A DNA stretch of 64,000 nucleotides from NCBI RefSeq assembly GCF_017368815.1, contig NZ_JAFNME010000016.1, positions 1 to 64,000 on the forward strand. Reading direction: 5' to 3'. The first letter of the stretch is position 1. Every line of letters begins with the position of its first letter. The position numbers and the translations under genes are program-made. Below the pieces are notes generated by a model, which saw only the letters and a list, made by a program, of their open reading frames with translations, ran no database searches and was not told the DNA's origin. This document shows, in pieces, positions 1-7,796 of this stretch. The stretch comes from Comamonas denitrificans (lineage in GTDB: Bacteria; Pseudomonadota; Gammaproteobacteria; Burkholderiales; Burkholderiaceae_C).

Positions 1-1398
1 GGAGTCAGCGGGGGGCAGCGTTTCGGCGCTCGCGCTGCCGCTGATGCGTTGGCTGGGCAGGCTGGTCAAGACATGGGCGGGGTTGATGCCTTGCAGCTGC
101 ACCTGGGCGTTCAATGCCTGGGTGGCCACAGTCCATTGGCCTTGGGCTTGGAGCTGGCCGCCGGGGGTGCCTGGATCTTCCTGCGTCGTCTCTTTTGTTC
201 CTTTGCCCTTTTTTGACCCTTTTGACTCTTTTTGGCCATGGGGCAATTGCAGCTGGAGCTGGTCGAGCGTCCACACCTGGCCATCGAATTGCGCTTGGGC
301 TTGCAGTTGCTGCAGGGGCAGGGCGGGGGCATCCCCGGGGCCGGCTTGGGGGTTGGCGATGTCGGTGCGAAAGCGCCAAACGCCGTCGGCATCGGTGGTG
401 ATGTGCAGCTGCCCGGTGAGATCGCTGGGCGGCAGCTGCGGGGCAAAGAGGGCGAGATTGACGTGCTGCAACTCCAGCTGGGCCTGCGGCAGCGGCTGGG
501 CTTGCCATGGGGTGACGGTGGCGTGCAGGCGGGCGGATAAAGGGGGCAGGGCGCTGTTTGCCCCAGTGGTGGGCGCATCGGCATCGGTGGCCTGGGGCTG
601 CACCTGGGCGGTCACTTGCAGTTGGGCCTGGGGGCCAAAGAGCTGGCCGCTGATGTCCACTTGCGCTTGCAGCGCCAAGGGCTGGGCCAGTTCCAACGCC
701 GGGGTGGCGCTGGCCTGGGCCTGGGCCGTCAGCTGCAGGGGCGCTTGGCCGCCCAGTTGCACGCTGGCGCTGAGCTGGGCCTGCTGGGGGCCGTAGCGCA
801 GGCTGCTTAGTTGCAGACGGTGTTGATCGCGGTCGTAGCGGTAGGTGGCAGCCAGGTGGTCAAGCTGGGCGCTGGGGCCGTCGGCCCAGGTGAAGGTGTC
901 GATCTGCACCGGCAGGTCAATGGCCAGGGGCAGTTGCAGGCTGCGCAGGGGCTGGCTGGGGGTGTCGTCCGGCGGGGCCTCGGGCTGGGCGCGGTAATCG
1001 ACGCGGGCGGCGTGCAGGCGCTCAACGGCCAAGCGCCGCTGCAGCAGCTGGCCCAGGTTCCAGGCCAGCGTTAGATTTTTTATTTGTAGCGTAAACCGCT
1101 GGTTGGATATGCGTAAACGGTCAATTTCACCCCCAAAACGCAAGCTGCCTTGGGCGTTTTCTACCTCAAGCTGCATGCCCGCAGGCAGCCAGCGCTGTGC
1201 CACGGCCAGGGTTTGCGCCAGGGATTGTTCTCGCCCGCTCCACCACCACAGGCTGGCCAGGCCCGTGGCCAGCACCAGCAGCAAGGCCAGGCCCAGCCAG
1301 CCCAGGCGGCGGCGCCTAGGGCGGTGTTTGGGGGCAGCAGGGGCGGCCGCTGGGGCCCCCGCCGGGGTGTCGAACACGGGGTCTTGGCGTTCAGGCAT
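1..1398 (-). CDS. tamB: TamB, translocation and assembly module inner-membrane subunit (N-terminal part; gene runs off the window)
   Basis: The reading frame opens with ATG at 1396-1398, 7 bases after the tamA stop, and stays open for 466 codons to the window edge. The N-terminus is a Pro/Ala- and Arg-rich cytoplasmic tail followed by one hydrophobic anchor at about residues 36-55, then the repetitive polar beta-rich sequence typical of AsmA/TamB proteins. TamB spans the periplasm and works with the outer-membrane protein TamA in lipid transport and outer-membrane protein assembly. The family is usually 1,200-1,500 residues, so most of the protein and its C-terminal DUF490 domain lie outside. 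A Lys-rich stretch falls near residues 388-400. Identification rests on the TamA partner, the anchor and the sequence character. Confidence 0.85.
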   Translation of the reverse strand, partial: MPERQDPVFDTPAGAPAAAPAAPKHRPRRRRLGWLGLALLLVLATGLASLWWWSGREQSLAQTLAVAQRWLPAGMQLEVENAQGSLRFGGEIDRLRISNQRFTLQIKNLTLAWNLGQLLQRRLAVERLHAARVDYRAQPEAPPDDTPSQPLRSLQLPLAIDLPVQIDTFTWADGPSAQLDHLAATYRYDRDQHRLQLSSLRYGPQQAQLSASVQLGGQAPLQLTAQAQASATPALELAQPLALQAQVDISGQLFGPQAQLQVTAQVQPQATDADAPTTGANSALPPLSARLHATVTPWQAQPLPQAQLELQHVNLALFAPQLPPSDLTGQLHITTDADGVWRFRTDIANPQAGPGDAPALPLQQLQAQAQFDGQVWTLDQLQLQLPHGQKESKGSKKGKGTKETTQEDPGTPGGQLQAQGQWTVATQALNAQVQLQGINPAHVLTSLPSQRISGSASAETLPPADS

Positions 1399-1405
1399 GG
1401 CAGGT

Positions 1406-3247
1406 TTAGAAGGTAAAGCCTAAGCGCAGGTGCAGGCGCAGTTGTTGGGTTTTAAAGCCATAGGCGATGTCGGCTTGCAAGGGGCCGACGGGGCTGTTCC
1501 AACGGATGCCGGAGCCGGCACCAACAAAGATTTGCACGTTGTTGCCGGGCTCATCGGTGACGGAGCCGGCATCCAGAAACACCGTGTGCTCCCAGTCTTT
1601 GCGGTTACCGGCCAGCACGATGGGGCGCTGCCATTCGGCCGAAGCGGCCAGCATATAGCGCCCGCCAATCATGTCATCGCCATTGCGCCGGGTGCCAATG
1701 CTTTGGTAGCTGTAGCCGCGCACGGTGGTGTCGCCGCCCGATAAGAAGAGCAGGGTCAGCGGGATATCCGTGCCTTTGCGGGCCACCACCGCGCCCAGTT
1801 GGCTGCGCAGCATCAGGCGGGCGCGGCGCTTGGTGGCCGCATCGCGCTCGCCCATGGGTTTGAAGTATTGCCAGCGGCCCAGCACGCGGGTGAAGGGGGT
1901 GCGCTCAGGGGTCAGCGTGCTGCCCAGGCCCAGCTCAAACGCCAGCCCATGGCCCCGGGTGGGGTTGCTGGCGTTGTTGAAGTAGCGCCCTGTCCAGCTG
2001 TAGTTGGCGCTGATGGCCGAGCTTTTGGGCGGGGCTTTGTCGCCTTGCGGGTTGGCCAGGTCGTAGCGCAGAAAGTACTGGCGGTCGATGCTGTCCTCAT
2101 CCTTGCCGCGCCCGGCGGCCAGGGAGATGCTGTTGGTGTCGTAATCGGCCAGTTCGGCGCGTTCGGCGCTGGCGCTGGCAAACCAGTTCCAGCCGGTTGC
2201 ATCGGGCAAGGAATACAGGCGGGTTGAGAGCAGTGGATTTTTGGCGTTGAGCTGCAGCTTGTTGTGCGCCTGCCAGCCCAGGCCCGGAATGCGGTGGTGG
2301 GTGTAATCCAGCGACAGGCGCGGCCCAATGTCGGTGCTCATGCCCGCGCCGTACACCCATTTGCGCAAAGGCGCTTCGCGCACCTGGGCCAGCACGGGCA
2401 CCTGCACTTCGGTGGCATCGGGGGGGATGTTGTCTGTCTGCAGTGTTAAAAAGACCGAGTCGTACAAGCCCGTGGCCGCCATGCGCTGCTGCACATCGAG
2501 CAAGGTGGTTTGCCGGTATTCCGCCCCCACGGGCAGGCGGGCCGCGCGGGCCACCCCGGCGTTGTCGTAACGCTCGCCGCCTTCAATGGTGAGCGCCCCA
2601 AAGCGCACCAGGGGACCGGTAGCGTAATGCGCCTGCAGGTGGGCTTGGTGGGTGTCGGCATCAATCTCGGCCCGGCTGCTGGTCAGCGCTGCGGTGGGGT
2701 AGCGCCGCGCTTGCAGGCTGCGCAGCCCTTCGGCCTTGGCGCTGGCCCAGGCCGCTTGGGAAAACGGCTGCCCCACCTCCAGGGGCCAATTGCGGCCAAT
2801 GCTTTGGCGTTGCCAGCTGCCGGCTTTTTCGCCCTCTTGCGGGCTGGTGACCTGGATATCGGCCTGCGCCACCGTGGTTTGCACGCCCGCATCGACGGTA
2901 ATGCGCACCGTGGGCAGCACCTCAGAGTCACGGGGCGGGGCCTCCAGGACCAGCTCCACCGTCGGGGCGAAATAGCCCAAGGTGCCCAAGAGTTTGCGAA
3001 TGTCGGCATCGGCCACACTCACCAGGCGGGTCAGTTCTTGGCGGCGCAAACCTTCCAAGTGGCGGTAGCGGTTGAGTTCCAGGTGCGCTTGCAGCAAGTC
3101 TTGTGCGGCCTCAGGCTGGGCGCGAATGACCAGTTCAAAATTCGGTTTGCCTTTGGCGGTGCCCAGGTTTTTGGCTTTGCCCAGCAGGCCGCAACCGGCC
3201 AGCAGCACGCTGGTTAGCAGGGCAAGGAGAAAGGAAGTCCAGCGCAT
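1406..3247 (-). CDS. tamA: TamA, BamA/Omp85-family outer-membrane protein
   Basis: A 613-aa Omp85-superfamily protein. The N-terminus is a hydrophobic signal ending in LLAGC, with Cys19 placed as in a lipoprotein signal; classical TamA has an ordinary signal peptide. POTRA-like modules follow (about residues 30-270), then a 16-strand barrel region ending in the aromatic beta-signal LRLGFTF. The barrel contains the GG-TTVRGY motif (about residue 510) seen in the Omp85 L6 loop (VRGY). TamA partners TamB, encoded 7 bases downstream, so the two are almost certainly cotranscribed. The ATG at 3247 is 5 bases from the VWA gene stop, so tamA also sits in one run of minus-strand genes. Confidence 0.92.
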   Translation of the reverse strand: MRWTSFLLALLTSVLLAGCGLLGKAKNLGTAKGKPNFELVIRAQPEAAQDLLQAHLELNRYRHLEGLRRQELTRLVSVADADIRKLLGTLGYFAPTVELVLEAPPRDSEVLPTVRITVDAGVQTTVAQADIQVTSPQEGEKAGSWQRQSIGRNWPLEVGQPFSQAAWASAKAEGLRSLQARRYPTAALTSSRAEIDADTHQAHLQAHYATGPLVRFGALTIEGGERYDNAGVARAARLPVGAEYRQTTLLDVQQRMAATGLYDSVFLTLQTDNIPPDATEVQVPVLAQVREAPLRKWVYGAGMSTDIGPRLSLDYTHHRIPGLGWQAHNKLQLNAKNPLLSTRLYSLPDATGWNWFASASAERAELADYDTNSISLAAGRGKDEDSIDRQYFLRYDLANPQGDKAPPKSSAISANYSWTGRYFNNASNPTRGHGLAFELGLGSTLTPERTPFTRVLGRWQYFKPMGERDAATKRRARLMLRSQLGAVVARKGTDIPLTLLFLSGGDTTVRGYSYQSIGTRRNGDDMIGGRYMLAASAEWQRPIVLAGNRKDWEHTVFLDAGSVTDEPGNNVQIFVGAGSGIRWNSPVGPLQADIAYGFKTQQLRLHLRLGFTF

Positions 3248-3252
3248 AAGGC

Positions 3253-4449
3253 TTACTTAGACAACTGGCGCATGCATTGTTCCAGCCCCTGCACGGTCAG
3301 CGGGTACATCTTGCCGCCCATCAGCTGGTGGATGATGTCAATGCTCTGGCGGTACTGCCACACGCCTTGCGGCTCGGGGTTGATCCAGGCGTGCTGGGCA
3401 AAGGCCTCGGTCAGGCGCTGCAACCAGACCGCGCCGGGCTCTTCGTTCATGTATTCCACGCTGCCGCCGGGCTGCAAGATTTCGTAGGGGCTCATGGTGG
3501 CATCGCCCACAAAGATCAGTTTGTAGTCTTGGTTGTACTTGCGGATGATGTCCCAGGTGTCAAATTTTTCGGCAAAGCGGCGGTGGTTGTTCTTCCAGAC
3601 AAAGTCGTACACGCAGTTGTGGAAGTAATAAAACTCCAGGTGCTTGAATTCGGCCTTGGCGGCTGAAAACAACTCTTCCACACGCTGGATGTGGTCGTCC
3701 ATGGTGCCGCCCACGTCCATCAGCAGCAGCACCTTCACGTTGTTGTGGCGCTCGGGCACCATCTTGATGTCCAGCCAACCGGCGTTGGCCGCCGTGCTGC
3801 GGATGGTGTCGGGTAAGTCCAGCTCCAGCTCGCCGCCCTGGCGGGCAAATTTGCGCAGGCGGCGCAGCGCCACCTTGATATTGCGCGTGCCCAGCTCCTG
3901 CGTGTCGTCGTAATCGCGGTAGGCCCGCTGCTCCCACACCTTCACCGCGCTGCGGTTTTTCCCCGCCCCGCCAATGCGAATGCCCGCCGGGTTGTAGCCG
4001 CCATGGCCAAAGGGGCTGGTACCGCCGGTGCCAATCCATTTGTTGCCGCCCTGGTGGCGCTCTTTTTGCTCTTCCAGGCGTTTTTTCAGCGTCTCCATCA
4101 ACTCGTCCCAGCCCATGGCCTCGATGGCGGCTTTTTCTTCCGGGGACAGTTCCCGCTCCAGCAGCTTGCGCAGCCAGTCTTGCGGGATTTCTTGCGTCAG
4201 GTCGGTGAGCATCTCCACGCCCTTGAAGTACGCCGCAAAGGCGCGGTCGAACTTGTCGAAGTGCTTCTCGTCCTTCACCAAAATGGTGCGGGCCAGGTAG
4301 TAAAAATCGTCCAGGCTCCAGCCGTCCCCGCCCGGCTCGGATTTGGGGCCGACCACGCCCACCTGCAGGGCTTCGAGCAGAGCCAGAAATTCTTTGACCG
4401 AAACCGGCAGCTTGGCCGCCCGCAAGGTGTAGAAAAAATCAATCAGCAT
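3253..4449 (-). CDS. VWA domain-containing protein, CoxE-like
   Basis: About 398 aa when started at the internal ATG (4449), where the conserved-looking MLIDFFYTLRAAKLPVS begins; six extra codons are possible upstream. A C-terminal von Willebrand A domain starts near residue 240. Its MIDAS motif reads DVGGTMDD (about residue 245), a variant of the usual DxSxS, and VGDATMSPYE supplies the later acidic residue. A charged middle segment (residues 95-140) precedes it. Proteins of this CoxE/YeaD2-like group commonly pair with MoxR AAA+ ATPases as metal-cofactor or complex assembly factors. A MoxR gene lies two genes upstream at 5083-5925, which supports the pairing. The client is unknown. Confidence 0.85.
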   Translation of the reverse strand: MLIDFFYTLRAAKLPVSVKEFLALLEALQVGVVGPKSEPGGDGWSLDDFYYLARTILVKDEKHFDKFDRAFAAYFKGVEMLTDLTQEIPQDWLRKLLERELSPEEKAAIEAMGWDELMETLKKRLEEQKERHQGGNKWIGTGGTSPFGHGGYNPAGIRIGGAGKNRSAVKVWEQRAYRDYDDTQELGTRNIKVALRRLRKFARQGGELELDLPDTIRSTAANAGWLDIKMVPERHNNVKVLLLMDVGGTMDDHIQRVEELFSAAKAEFKHLEFYYFHNCVYDFVWKNNHRRFAEKFDTWDIIRKYNQDYKLIFVGDATMSPYEILQPGGSVEYMNEEPGAVWLQRLTEAFAQHAWINPEPQGVWQYRQSIDIIHQLMGGKMYPLTVQGLEQCMRQLSK

Positions 4450-4467
4450 GAAATTGGCCTTTAGCAC

Positions 4468-5070
4468 TTATGTAGCCAGCGGATGCAGCTCTAAAAGATG
4501 AAGCAAATGGGCACGCACTTCGGGCCATTCACCCTGGTGCAGGCTGTACATCACCGTATCGCGAATCGTGCCATCGCGGCGCAGCGCGTGGCCGCGAATG
4601 ACACCGTCTTTTTTGGCCCCCAGGCGTTCAATCGCCCGCTGGCTGGCGTGGTTGAAATTGTCCGTGCGCCAGCCCACCACGTTGCAGCCCAGCGCCTCGA
4701 AAGCATGCGCCAGCAGCAACAGCTTGCAGGTGGTATTGACGTGGCTGCGCTGCACGCTCCGGGCGTACCAGGTGTAGCCGATTTCCACGCGGCGCACGGG
4801 TGCCAGGATGTCGTGGTAGCTGGTGGTGCCCAGCACGCGGCCTGTCGCCTCGTCGATGACGGCAAAGGCAAAGCGACTGCCCTCCTGGCGCATTTGCAGC
4901 GCGGTTTCGATGTAGGCGCGGGTGTTCTCGGGCTCGGGTACGCTGGTTACGCGCAGCTTCCACAATTGCCCGTCGGCAGCGGCGGCACGCAGGCCGTCCT
5001 CATGTTCCAACGCCAACGGCTCCAGGCGCACGCCATGGCGGCTCAGGACGACAGGCTGCACAAAAGCCAT
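4468..5070 (-). CDS. GNAT-family N-acetyltransferase
   Basis: A 200-aa protein resembling the RimJ/RimL type of GNAT enzymes: LEPLALEHEDGLRAAAADGQ at the N-terminus, then the acetyl-CoA region with FAVIDEATGRVLGTTSY and EIGYTWYARSVQRSHVNTTC, and a C-terminal NHASQRAIERLGAKKDGVIR segment typical of ribosomal-protein or amino-acid acetyltransferases. It would transfer an acetyl group from acetyl-CoA to an amino group; the substrate cannot be told from sequence. It sits between the moxR and VWA genes (12 and 18 bases away), so it is probably cotranscribed with them, although a functional link is not implied. Confidence 0.85.
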   Translation of the reverse strand: MAFVQPVVLSRHGVRLEPLALEHEDGLRAAAADGQLWKLRVTSVPEPENTRAYIETALQMRQEGSRFAFAVIDEATGRVLGTTSYHDILAPVRRVEIGYTWYARSVQRSHVNTTCKLLLLAHAFEALGCNVVGWRTDNFNHASQRAIERLGAKKDGVIRGHALRRDGTIRDTVMYSLHQGEWPEVRAHLLHLLELHPLAT

Positions 5071-5082
5071 AGCGGTGTTCCT

Positions 5083-5925
5083 TTAGCGGTTGCGCTGGTT
5101 CATAAACACCAGTTTTTCAAACAGCGAAATATCCTGCTCGTTCTTGAGTAGCGCCCCCACCAGCGGCGGCACGCTGATTTTGTTGTCGCCGCTGTGCAGC
5201 GCCTCGGCCGGGATTTCTTCAGCCAGCAGCAGTTTGAGCCAGTCGATCAGCTCGCTGGTCGAGGGCTTTTTCTTCAGCCCCGGCAGTTTGCGGATTTCGT
5301 AGAACACCTGCATCGCGGCGCTGAGCAGCTCGCCCTTGAGGCCAGGAAAGTGCACATCCACGATCTGGCGCATGGTGTCCGCCTCGGGGAACTTGATGTA
5401 GTGGAAGAAGCAGCGGCGCAAAAACGCATCCGGTAATTCTTTTTCATTGTTCGAGGTGATGAACACCAGCGGCCGGTGCTTGGCGCGGATGAGCTGGCGC
5501 GTCTCGTAGCAATAAAACTCCATGCGATCCAGCTCGCGCAGCAGGTCGTTGGGAAACTCGATGTCCGCCTTGTCGATCTCGTCGATCAGCAGCGCCACCG
5601 GCTGATCGGCCGTAAACGCCTGCCACAGCACGCCTTGCACGATGTAGTTGTCGATCACCTGCGAGCGGGCATCGCCCAGTTGGCTGTCGCGCAGGCGGTT
5701 TACCGCGTCGTATTCGTACAGCCCCTGCTGGGCCTTGGTGGTGGATTTGATGTGCCACTGCAAGAGTGGCAGGCCCAGCGCCTGGGCGGCCTCTTCGGCC
5801 AGCATGGTTTTGCCGGTGCCCGGTTCGCCCTTGACCAGCAAGGGGCGCTGCAGCTGGATGGCGGCATTGACGGCCAGCATCAGATCGGGGGTGGCGACGT
5901 AATTCTCAGAACCTTGGAATTTCAT
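5083..5925 (-). CDS. MoxR-family AAA+ ATPase
   Basis: A 280-aa AAA+ ATPase of the MoxR class. It has Walker A GEPGTGKT (about residues 33-40), Walker B LLIDEIDKAD (about 111-120), a sensor-1 FITSNNEKELP and an arginine-finger region DAFLRRCFFHYIKFP. The start MKFQGSENYV is chosen because it resembles family N-termini; five more codons upstream are open. MoxR ATPases act as chaperones that insert cofactors or assemble complexes, usually with a VWA-domain partner. The VWA protein at 3253-4449 is the evident partner, separated only by the GNAT gene. Confidence 0.9.
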   Translation of the reverse strand: MKFQGSENYVATPDLMLAVNAAIQLQRPLLVKGEPGTGKTMLAEEAAQALGLPLLQWHIKSTTKAQQGLYEYDAVNRLRDSQLGDARSQVIDNYIVQGVLWQAFTADQPVALLIDEIDKADIEFPNDLLRELDRMEFYCYETRQLIRAKHRPLVFITSNNEKELPDAFLRRCFFHYIKFPEADTMRQIVDVHFPGLKGELLSAAMQVFYEIRKLPGLKKKPSTSELIDWLKLLLAEEIPAEALHSGDNKISVPPLVGALLKNEQDISLFEKLVFMNQRNR

Positions 5926-5964
5926 AGTGCAAAAAGTCAAGAAAGGTGAAAAAACGCAATCGTC

Positions 5965-6402
5965 TCAATCTCGCGTTGCGCGGCGTTGCACGGCAGCGAC
6001 ATAGGTCGCGCCATCCGGCGGCAGGCCGCTGCGCTGGCTGTCGGCCAGCATCTGGCCCAGGCACTCCATCGCTGCGTGGTGGGCATCGTGCAGGCCACCA
6101 TCGAGCCGCTTGGAAAGCAGCTCCACCGCCTGGCGAATGCCGCGCGGTTGGTCGATGCTGCACTGCTCGCTGATGGACAGGTGCATGGACAGGTGCAGAA
6201 ACGGATTGGTGCGCTCGGGCGTGAGGTCGTAGTTGCGGGCAATCGCCGCCTCGGCATCGGCCAGATCGGCAAAGTATTCGGGGTGCTCTTCAATCCACAG
6301 GCTGGCCAGCGTTTCGATGGCTTCCATCGGGGCCTGGGTGAGCATTTTGGAGCGCACGCCGCAGAAGAAGCGGCGCACATCGGCTTGGGAAGGTTGGAAC
6401 AT
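5965..6402 (-). CDS. DUF1841 family protein
   Basis: A 145-aa soluble protein beginning MFQPSQADVRRFFCGV and containing ERTNPFLHLSMHLSISEQCS and a DAHHAAMECLGQML segment, which I recognise as the DUF1841 family found in beta- and gammaproteobacteria. It is His-rich in the middle (HLSMHLS, HDAHHA), which hints at metal binding, but no function is established. It is the last core gene before the accessory island at 6454-10692 and is separated from moxR by 39 bases. Confidence 0.82.
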   Translation of the reverse strand: MFQPSQADVRRFFCGVRSKMLTQAPMEAIETLASLWIEEHPEYFADLADAEAAIARNYDLTPERTNPFLHLSMHLSISEQCSIDQPRGIRQAVELLSKRLDGGLHDAHHAAMECLGQMLADSQRSGLPPDGATYVAAVQRRATRD

Positions 6403-6453
6403 AGTTCGTCAGCGTAGCATGCAAAGCATCCTGACCGGGCCAAGGAGCTGCTT

Positions 6454-7695
6454 CTACGTGCCCCACAAACTCGACAGTGGCGCTGCCCAGATTCCGTTCC
6501 CCAGGGGCATCGTCTCGGTGCCGTCATACAGCAGCACGCCCATTTTTAATTGGCTGCCCGCCAGGCTGGCCAGCTTCTTCAGTCCGCGAAGATCGCCCTC
6601 CCTGACGGAGGCTGCCGCTTTCACCTCCACACCGACCAGTTGCCCGGCTGCATTCTCGAGCACGACATCGACCTCGAACTTGTCCGCGTCCCGGTAGTAC
6701 ATCAGGCGGTAGTCGCCATCCGCTGTGGTCGTGTGCTTGAGCAGCTCACCAAAGACAAACGTCTCCAGCACGTTGCCAAACCGCGTGCGGTCTTGCTGCA
6801 CTTCTTCCAGGTTCACATCCAGCAGCGCCGCCAACAGGCCGGAGTCGATGAACTGCAATTTGGATGTCTTCACCACGCGGTTCAGGCGGTTGCGTGCCCA
6901 GACATCGATCCGCTTGAGCAGGTACATCTGCTCGAATACGCCAACGTAGCGTGCAGCGGTCTTACCATCCAGGCCGACCTGACCGCCAAGCTGGGTGTAA
7001 TTGCACATCTGGCCTGCTGTCTGCGCCAAGGCACGCAGAAATCGCGGTAACTGATCGAGCTTCTCGATGCCCGCCACCTCCCGCACATCTCGTTGAATGA
7101 TTGCGTCGATGTACTGCCGCGCCCACGCGATACGCCGCCTGGCCGAGGGGCGCGCAATGGCTTCGGGGTAGCCGCCCCGCAGCACACGTTCGACCAGATC
7201 ATTGCCCAGTGCGGGCTGGTCCACCTTCAGTATTCGACCTGCGAAGGCGCTATCGATCCAGTTCGCCGCATGCGTTTCGATTTCGCTCTGCGCCAGAGGC
7301 AGCAACGATAGCGTTTCCATCCGCCCCGCCAGTGAGTCGGCCACCGTGGGCAGCGCCATCAAATTGGCGGAACCGGTCAGCAGAAAGCGGCCAGGGCGGC
7401 GGTCTTCGTCCACACTCTTTTTAATGGCCAGCAGCAGCTCAGGCGCACGTTGGATTTCATCCAGCACGGCGCGATCTAGGCTGCGCACCATCCCGACCGG
7501 GTCCTCCCGTGCTGACAGCAAGGTCAGCCCATCGTCCATGGTCAGGTAGCGCAATCCTTGTTGTTCTGCAATTTGCCGCACCAGCGTTGTCTTGCCCGCC
7601 TGACGCGGGCCTGCCAGCAACACCACGGGCGTGTCCAGCATCGCTTCAGCAATGCGCGGTTCGATTCGGCGTGGGAAAAGGGATGCCATGTTCAT
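6454..7695 (-). CDS. AAA_14/DUF4143 ATP-binding protein
   Basis: A 413-aa protein with an N-terminal AAA domain: Walker A GPRQAGKTT (about 29-37), Walker B AVLDEIQRAPE (about 76-86) and sensor LLTGSANL (105-112). A winged-helix-like linker and a C-terminal DUF4143 follow, the latter with the nuclease-like core FEVDVVLENAAGQLVGVEVK (D-x(n)-E-x-K). Such ATPases are common in accessory DNA; their function is unsettled. Start MNM at 7695 or MAS at 7689. No clear ribosome-binding site is seen. Four phased 22-bp repeats (7709-7796) lie just upstream and fill the gap to the restriction-modification gene, so they are probably its operator. Confidence 0.88.
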   Translation of the reverse strand: MNMASLFPRRIEPRIAEAMLDTPVVLLAGPRQAGKTTLVRQIAEQQGLRYLTMDDGLTLLSAREDPVGMVRSLDRAVLDEIQRAPELLLAIKKSVDEDRRPGRFLLTGSANLMALPTVADSLAGRMETLSLLPLAQSEIETHAANWIDSAFAGRILKVDQPALGNDLVERVLRGGYPEAIARPSARRRIAWARQYIDAIIQRDVREVAGIEKLDQLPRFLRALAQTAGQMCNYTQLGGQVGLDGKTAARYVGVFEQMYLLKRIDVWARNRLNRVVKTSKLQFIDSGLLAALLDVNLEEVQQDRTRFGNVLETFVFGELLKHTTTADGDYRLMYYRDADKFEVDVVLENAAGQLVGVEVKAAASVREGDLRGLKKLASLAGSQLKMGVLLYDGTETMPLGNGIWAAPLSSLWGT

Positions 7696-7708
7696 GCAGA
7701 AATGGTAT

Positions 7709-7796
7709 CGTAAATCTCGGAATTTAGCGCCGTAAATCTCGGAATGTAGTTCCGTAAATCTCGGAATTGATCAACGTAAATTCCGCAGAATTTAGG
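7709..7796 (-). repeat. Four tandem 22-bp iterated units upstream of the AAA_14/DUF4143 gene
   Basis: The 15-mer cgtaaatctcggaat occurs at 7709-7723, 7731-7745 and 7753-7767, always 22 bases apart (about two helical turns). A degenerate fourth unit (cgtaaattccgcaga) begins at 7775, exactly 22 bases on. The block sits 14 bases in front of the ATPase start codon and reaches the stop codon of the preceding gene (7792-7794). Units 1 and 4 contain a TAAAT/ATTTA dyad. The phasing suggests cooperative binding of one protein on one DNA face; the winged-helix region of the adjacent ATPase is a candidate ligand, by inference only. Confidence 0.85.

Noticed and set aside
7709-7796. Possible CRISPR array
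   Set aside because: The period is 22 bases with only 7-base spacers and four units. No cas gene is near.
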